DNA of 11,473 nucleotides, from NCBI GenBank assembly GCA_029937655.1, contig JAPYPK010000046.1, positions 1 to 11,473 on the forward strand. Reading direction: 5' to 3'. The first letter of the stretch is position 1; every line of letters begins with the position of its first letter. The notes beneath the pieces were generated by a model. The model saw only the letters and a list, made by a program, of their open reading frames with translations. It was not told the DNA's origin and ran no database searches. The stretch is from Nitrospinaceae bacterium (GTDB taxonomy: Bacteria > Nitrospinota > Nitrospinia > Nitrospinales > VA-1). Shown piece after piece: positions 7,331-11,473 of the stretch. A program made the translations under genes and the position numbers.

Positions 7331-7368
7331 TGGATTTTCGACAACCCGTCTGGATTTCGAATTGGATT
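7331..7368. repeat. Direct repeats upstream of pheA
   Basis: TGGATTTTCGA (7331-7341) and TGGATTTCGA (7351-7360) are spaced 20 bases start to start, about two helical turns, followed by a shorter TGGATT at 7363-7368. They lie 21-58 bases upstream of the pheA start codon, in the divergent region shared with the thiamine-binding gene. Same-face repeats of this kind often serve as regulator sites. No specific regulator is recognised. Confidence 0.3.
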
Positions 7369-7512
7369 ACTGATAATTTCATACCATGGGTCTAAAATGC
7401 AAGTAATTTTTTATGATAAGGTCTTTTTCTAGGAACGGTTGTTCAATTTTTTCATTACAAGATGTAGCTAAAAAATAATCTAAATTAATAAACTCTGTGG
7501 AGGTTGAAAAAT

Positions 7513-7821
7513 ATGGTGCTTCTGGAATTTAGCATGTCGCCCATGGATAAAGGGGAAAGTGTAAGTAATTATGTAAGCAGATCACTGAAGATAATTTCGG
7601 AAAGTGGAGTTGATTACCGCCTCAATCCTATGGGTACGGTTCTTGAGGGAGAATGGGATGAGGTCATGACTGTAGTAAAGAGGTGTTATGAAACAATGAG
7701 GTCCGATTGCAAGCGCATCACTTGTTCAGTTAAAATCGATTATCGAGAGGGAGAAAAAGGTCGATTGATATCAAAAATAGCTTCAGTAGAAGATAAATTA
7801 GGGAAAAAGTTGAAGATGTGA
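7513..7821 (+). CDS. MTH1187/YkoF-type thiamine-binding family protein (DUF77)
   Basis: A small protein of the thiamine-binding family (PF01910, formerly DUF77), a ferredoxin-like fold that forms tetramers; some members bind thiamine or related pyrimidines, but the cellular role is poorly defined. The 102 residues match the family layout: VLLEFSMSPM near the start, an SVSNYVSRSLKIISESGVDYRLNPMGT core (about 15-38) with the characteristic PMGT, then EGEWDEVM and a final KIDYREG strand. An in-frame TTG at 7504 would extend it by three codons, but the strong GGAGG at 7499-7503 abuts it. The ATG at 7513 has nine-base spacing and is chosen. It stands alone, divergent from pheA and convergent with the cytochrome gene, so its context gives no functional hint. 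Confidence 0.88.
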   Translation: MVLLEFSMSPMDKGESVSNYVSRSLKIISESGVDYRLNPMGTVLEGEWDEVMTVVKRCYETMRSDCKRITCSVKIDYREGEKGRLISKIASVEDKLGKKLKM

Positions 7822-7843
7822 ACCTTGTGGTTAGGTTTGTATG

Positions 7844-7888
7844 AAATAAAGCAACCCTCTCAAACCCCATTAGTTGGCCGCTTTATTT
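7844..7888. terminator. Candidate bidirectional terminator
   Basis: AAATAAAGC (7844-7852) and GCTTTATTT (7880-7888) form a perfect nine-base stem around a 27-base loop, between two convergent genes. The T-rich ends serve both strands, and the right arm overlaps the cytochrome stop codon. The stem is AT-rich and the loop long, so its strength is uncertain. A smaller AACCT/AGGTT hairpin (7821-7837) precedes it on the + strand. Confidence 0.45.
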
Positions 7889-8257
7889 ATACAGCCCCAT
7901 AAAATTTTTTCGAATGTAATTCACTACCGAATGAATTTCTTGTTTGCTAAGGATACTTTCCCAGGGCATCATTGCGGTACCGGATCTTCCTCTTGTAACG
8001 GACCGGATCATACGCTCTCGAGGTAGTTCCTTTTTAGTAGATTCTGCTCTGAAGTTTTTTGGGGGTGGAAAAAGGACATTTGCTGCAAACGTCTTTCCGT
8101 CACCTTGACTTCCATGACAGACTTCACAGCGGTCATGGTAAATTTTTTTTCCTAAAGAAACTTCACTAGTTGGGACGAGATGGTTAGCTGCTACGGTGTT
8201 TAAGGCTAGAATTAAATACCCCAATATGTTTCTTATAATTTTTTTACAGGAGGGCAT
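7883..8257 (-). CDS. Periplasmic monoheme c-type cytochrome (class I)
   Basis: An electron-carrier protein with covalently bound haem. The 124 residues start with a signal peptide (positive MPSCKKIIRN, hydrophobic ILGYLILAL, probable cleavage near the AAN at 24-26). The mature domain has one haem-attachment motif CEVCH (44-48) and a probable axial Met in the MMPW segment (96-99, most likely Met97 before Pro), as in small cytochrome c/CccA-like domains. The final part, LSKQEIHSVVNYIRK, is the usual last helix. The ATG lies eight bases after the glnD stop with no ribosome site, so it probably depends on translation of glnD. The redox partner is unknown. Finding it behind glnD is unusual and gives no clear functional link. 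Confidence 0.9.
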   Translation of the reverse strand: MPSCKKIIRNILGYLILALNTVAANHLVPTSEVSLGKKIYHDRCEVCHGSQGDGKTFAANVLFPPPKNFRAESTKKELPRERMIRSVTRGRSGTAMMPWESILSKQEIHSVVNYIRKNFMGLYK

Positions 8258-8265
8258 AGGTTTTT

Positions 8266-10974
8266 TTAGCCCAGTTCTTCTGGGTTTTTGACCATCATAG
8301 CAGAGATTACTTTTTCCTTAATACGGCGAACTAGTTTTTCGAAAAAAATCTTTTTGCTTTGATGGGATACGTAGAATACGTCAGTGCCTCGCCCCCCCTG
8401 GGTACAAACTTTAGCGCTGTGTACTCGGATATCGAGGTCAGAGAAAACCTTTGATATTTTGTACAACATTCCCAAGTGGTCACGGGCTTCAATGCGAATG
8501 ATGGAAAAATTTGGGTCACTTGTGTTGTCCAGCTTAACTTTTGGAGCTATTGCGGCGTTTATTTTTTTTTCTGAGATATATCGAGGTCTTTGAGCTAAAA
8601 GGTTAGATAAGTTTTCATCTCCCCCGAAGATAGTACTCAGGTCTTGTTTGAGTTTTTTCCAAGTTTCCAGGTCACCTGCGATTGTCTGTTCGGTTTCCTC
8701 GATGTTAGCGCTGATGATAACTATCCCGTCTTTTCTGATAAATATTTTAGCTTCCAATATGCTTTTACTTTGTGCGGTGAGGGTGCCTACCAGTATTTTA
8801 AAAGCGTCAAATTTTACTGGGCAACAAAGAATAACTTGATGGAACTTACCTTCATCATTGTAGCTATGATTAAATATAAAAAGCTTGTCTTTTAAGGATC
8901 GTATGAGTCGCATATGTAGAGCTGCTTCTTCAACTTTAACGGTTGCTAAATAGTCATCGGGGATGTTGTTAAAATGGAATTCTAGGTCTTCCGATGGGAA
9001 TTCCCATCGAAGAATTTTATAGACTTCGACCCAGGTTGTGGGCGTTCGTGAGTGTAGTGATTCAGGATTTTGAAAATAATTTCGTGACCTCTGATATAGC
9101 TCAGTAAGAAGCACTTTTTTCCACGAGGTTAAAGTACCTGGGGCAACCGCTCGAAGTTCAGCATAACTGCGCAAGTATAGTAAATTTAGTTTATCGATAG
9201 AGCCCACCTTTTTGGCGAAACCTTCTACAATTAATGGCTGTTGGATATCATCGTGAAGAGCTGTTTCTATCATTAGATAAACATTGCTTACTAAAAACCC
9301 TATAGTTTGTAATTCTTTAGAATTTAAGTCGAGGTGCGCAGTTGCTAGCGAAAGGACTCTCGAATGTTCTTTGGTGTCTCGTGAATCTTTTTTTTCTGTG
9401 ATAGGTTGAATGAAGGTTGATAACTTGAGCAAAACTTTAGATTTTAATTGACGGTAGCTTTTAGAAAATTTCTTAAAATTATTAGGTTTAGTTTCAAGTT
9501 CTTCGAGAAATCGAATCATGCGCAGGGTATGCTCATCAGCTGTATAGCGATGGTAAAAGTCATAACTAACCTTGCAGTGAGCTCGCCCATACTCAGGTAA
9601 AAGCAGGCCTAAGACTCCAACTTCATGCATGAGACGAAGGAACCTCTCTGAATTAGAATTTTTTAAAGTGTTTAAAATAAAAATTTTAACCACACCTTCT
9701 TTGGCGAGCACCTTTCCTAATGAATGGTTTTGTTTTTTTATTAATCGTTTGATTTGGTAGGTCGGTGTAAGGTTGTGTGTTTGGCATAATTCAAGTGCTG
9801 TTAGGACTAGGGCAGGGTTTTTCTTAAATAAGGTCTCGGAATTTTCGTCTTCGAGTGTTAAGTCCCCCCCGGACGCATAAAAACCATACCCAAGATTTTT
9901 CTTTGCCAATGAGGAGAGAACTTTTTTTACAGTTTTCCTGGTTTCAATACATCGTTGAAATATAATCTCTGAGTACTGGTGGATGTTGGTAGCGTGAATA
10001 AAATAGTTCTGCATGAACTCTTCGATTCTAAGTACTTCTTTTGTTTCTTTGTATCCTAGGTTGGCGCTCACTTCTTTTTGCAGATCATAGGTAAGGACGT
10101 CCTGTTTCTTGTTTTTGAGATAATGAAGTTCATTGCGAACACGTAAGGTGAAGTCAATAGATCGTTCCAGAATGTCTAACTCTTCTGATGAAATAATATC
10201 GTTGCGGGGTATTTCTCGGAAAGATAGACAGCCAAACCGGATAGCGACAGCCCACAGCGCGGTGTGGTAGTCTCGTAGTCCGCCGCCGCCTTCTTTTACA
10301 TTAGGTTCTGGGTCACTGGATGGTCCTGCCCCCTGCTTATAGCGAATATTTTTTTCCTTGGATTTTTCGTCAAGAAAACCCTTGATATTTTTTCTCAGTG
10401 AGTTTTTTTCAATGGATTGAAAAAACTTCTTATACTTTGTTTGACTTCCAATCATAAAGCGTGTCTCGATCATTGAGGTTTTGGCCGTGATGTCTTTTCC
10501 TGCTAGAAATATGCATTCTTGTTGGGTTCGACAACTTGATCCCACCTGCAGTCCAAGATCCCACAAGATTGGAATAAAATCTTGAATGAGAAAATTGGTT
10601 GAGCGGCGAATGTTTGTGGAAGTTAGAAAAAGAAGGTCAATGTCTGAACAGGGATTTAATTCTCCGCGCCCGTAACCACCAACCGCGATTAAGGAAAATT
10701 CCTCCAAAAGGGTATTAGGAGAATTTTTATTTCTAGAGAGCGCTAATTTTTTTATTAAATAACATAGAACTGAGTCGATAAGTGAAGTGTGCGCCTGAAC
10801 CACTTCGCGTCCTCCAGCACCAGAACGATGGAACTGTTTTATTTTGTCATGTTCAACCTTGACCAGATTTTTAAAGGCAGAAAGGTGTTTTGTTATTTCT
10901 TCTGGATCATTTGGAATGGTTAGAATAGCATTGAAATCGGTCCCAAGTGGGTGCTTTATCTTTGAATGATCCAT
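8266..10974 (-). CDS. glnD: [Protein-PII] uridylyltransferase GlnD with degenerate HD domain
   Basis: GlnD senses glutamine and adds or removes UMP on PII, controlling nitrogen assimilation. The 902 residues keep the family order. The nucleotidyltransferase domain is intact: GGYGRGELNPCSDID (99-113) with metal-binding aspartates, and NVKEGGGGLRD (225-235). The HD region is recognisable from YHRYTADEHT (474-483), but the family's FHDIAKG position reads STFIQPI (519-525), NHLLM reads NVYLM (564-568) and the later DIRATNP reads ELRAVAP (606-612). Two C-terminal ACT domains follow (about 712-760 and 822-875); the first lacks the usual PG turn. Uridylylation is likely kept and uridylyl removal lost. 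The ATG at 10974 has AAGGA eleven bases upstream. It forms a two-gene unit with the cytochrome. Confidence 0.95.
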   Translation of the reverse strand: MDHSKIKHPLGTDFNAILTIPNDPEEITKHLSAFKNLVKVEHDKIKQFHRSGAGGREVVQAHTSLIDSVLCYLIKKLALSRNKNSPNTLLEEFSLIAVGGYGRGELNPCSDIDLLFLTSTNIRRSTNFLIQDFIPILWDLGLQVGSSCRTQQECIFLAGKDITAKTSMIETRFMIGSQTKYKKFFQSIEKNSLRKNIKGFLDEKSKEKNIRYKQGAGPSSDPEPNVKEGGGGLRDYHTALWAVAIRFGCLSFREIPRNDIISSEELDILERSIDFTLRVRNELHYLKNKKQDVLTYDLQKEVSANLGYKETKEVLRIEEFMQNYFIHATNIHQYSEIIFQRCIETRKTVKKVLSSLAKKNLGYGFYASGGDLTLEDENSETLFKKNPALVLTALELCQTHNLTPTYQIKRLIKKQNHSLGKVLAKEGVVKIFILNTLKNSNSERFLRLMHEVGVLGLLLPEYGRAHCKVSYDFYHRYTADEHTLRMIRFLEELETKPNNFKKFSKSYRQLKSKVLLKLSTFIQPITEKKDSRDTKEHSRVLSLATAHLDLNSKELQTIGFLVSNVYLMIETALHDDIQQPLIVEGFAKKVGSIDKLNLLYLRSYAELRAVAPGTLTSWKKVLLTELYQRSRNYFQNPESLHSRTPTTWVEVYKILRWEFPSEDLEFHFNNIPDDYLATVKVEEAALHMRLIRSLKDKLFIFNHSYNDEGKFHQVILCCPVKFDAFKILVGTLTAQSKSILEAKIFIRKDGIVIISANIEETEQTIAGDLETWKKLKQDLSTIFGGDENLSNLLAQRPRYISEKKINAAIAPKVKLDNTSDPNFSIIRIEARDHLGMLYKISKVFSDLDIRVHSAKVCTQGGRGTDVFYVSHQSKKIFFEKLVRRIKEKVISAMMVKNPEELG

Positions 10975-11322
10975 AGTTTAGGCAGTCCTTATTCTTCCTA
11001 GTCAAAATCGCTTGACAAGTTAGGGAGTAATATTCTAGTTTAACTTACCTCGATCTACCATCAAGCTTATAATTATAGAGTTTAATTCCTATAGTTAACA
11101 CTATATGCGAGTTGTAGACTGATTAGCCTTTTAAGACTTGTTCTCTTTTTCATGTTAAATTTTAAGATTAAAAACTATGAAAATAAGGGTGTTCTGTAAA
11201 ACGTAATACTTTTGAAATTAATCCACGTGATATATTTGGGAAAATAATTTGGATTGAGAGTCGGTTTGAGGTTGTTTGTCCAAAAAAGACAGCGTTTCGA
11301 ATTGAGCTAAGAAAGGATTTTT
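10975..11322. promoter_or_regulatory. 348-bp divergent glnD/mdh control region
   Basis: No gene is apparent. The segment is AT-rich and must hold the promoters of glnD (leftward) and mdh (rightward). A perfect -35 box TTGACA lies at 11012-11017 on the + strand, but no good -10 follows at 16-18 bases. The same bases form a GTCAA/TTGAC inverted repeat (11001-11005 with 11012-11016). A TATAGT-TAAC-ACTATA inverted repeat sits at 11090-11105. The mdh ribosome site AAGGA is at 11313-11317. Actual start sites cannot be fixed by reading. Confidence 0.5.
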
Positions 11323-11473
11323 ATGGTGACCACGAGAAAAAAAATAACGGTTGTAGGTGCTGGTCAGGTAGGAACAACGGTTGCACAACTGACAGCCTAC
11401 AAAAACCTGGGTAATGTGGTTATTGCCGATATCGTTGAAGGGTTACCTCAGGGTAAGGCGCTTGATCTTCAAC
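11323..11473 (+). CDS. mdh: Malate dehydrogenase, LDH-like type (5' part only)
   Basis: Interconverts malate and oxaloacetate with NAD in the TCA cycle. Only the first 50 codons are present; the gene runs off the right edge. The N-terminus shows the Rossmann fold: ITVVGAGQVGTTVAQ (8-22) with the GxGxxG loop, then VVIADIVEGLPQGKALDLQ, where Asp36 at the end of the second strand points to NAD rather than NADP. This wording is typical of the LDH-like malate dehydrogenases of many bacteria and distinguishes it from E. coli-type Mdh. The ATG at 11323 is set by AAGGA five bases upstream. It is divergent from glnD. Confidence 0.92.
   Translation, partial: MVTTRKKITVVGAGQVGTTVAQLTAYKNLGNVVIADIVEGLPQGKALDLQ

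Noticed and set aside
7369..7503. Leader-peptide attenuator for pheA
   Set aside because: The only small - strand frame with a start (MKKLNNRS) has no Phe or Tyr codons and no following terminator hairpin.

Overview
The window reads as an AT-rich (roughly 40% GC by eye) chromosomal segment from a Gram-negative bacterium. It is packed with core-metabolism genes. The order pheA-tyrA-cmk-rpsA-sppA-IHF/HU, a full-length GlnD, a periplasmic c-type cytochrome and an LDH-like malate dehydrogenase suggest a deltaproteobacterium-like or Nitrospinota-like lineage. That placement is inferred from gene order and protein style only. I see no mobile element, CRISPR array, rRNA, tRNA or phage gene.

Layout. 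At the left edge (1-176) a possible gene tail runs on the + strand and would overlap the 3' end of aroC. aroC (chorismate synthase, - strand) follows, then a 333-bp gap with a candidate structured RNA on the - strand, then an IHF/HU-family DNA-bending protein with its own promoter. Next comes a - strand operon transcribed right to left: pheA (chorismate mutase/prephenate dehydratase), tyrA (prephenate dehydrogenase), cmk, rpsA and sppA. pheA and tyrA are 4 bp apart and tyrA and cmk overlap by 4 bp; rpsA and sppA follow after 72 and 27 bp. To the right are a lone + strand thiamine-binding-family (MTH1187/DUF77) gene, convergent with the - strand pair glnD-cytochrome c, and finally the first 50 codons of mdh on the + strand.

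Functional theme. AroC makes chorismate, and PheA and TyrA draw it off to phenylalanine and tyrosine. They share the locus with Cmk (pyrimidine nucleotide supply), ribosomal protein S1, an inner-membrane signal-peptide peptidase and a nucleoid protein. This coupling of aromatic amino acid and translation genes is a common ancestral arrangement. aroA, often found between tyrA and cmk, is absent here and the flanking genes are fused by an ATGA overlap.

Most notable points. (1) GlnD keeps an intact nucleotidyltransferase motif, but its HD domain has lost the hallmark His-Asp pair and other expected ligand positions, so a PII uridylyltransferase without uridylyl-removing activity is predicted. 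(2) The aroC-IHF gap holds interleaved complementary segments ending in a U7 tract on the - strand, the geometry of an attenuator or pseudoknot RNA. (3) Three start codons need care: IHF/HU and the thiamine-binding protein should start at an internal ATG, while pheA appears to start at TTG. No wholly new multi-gene system is visible.
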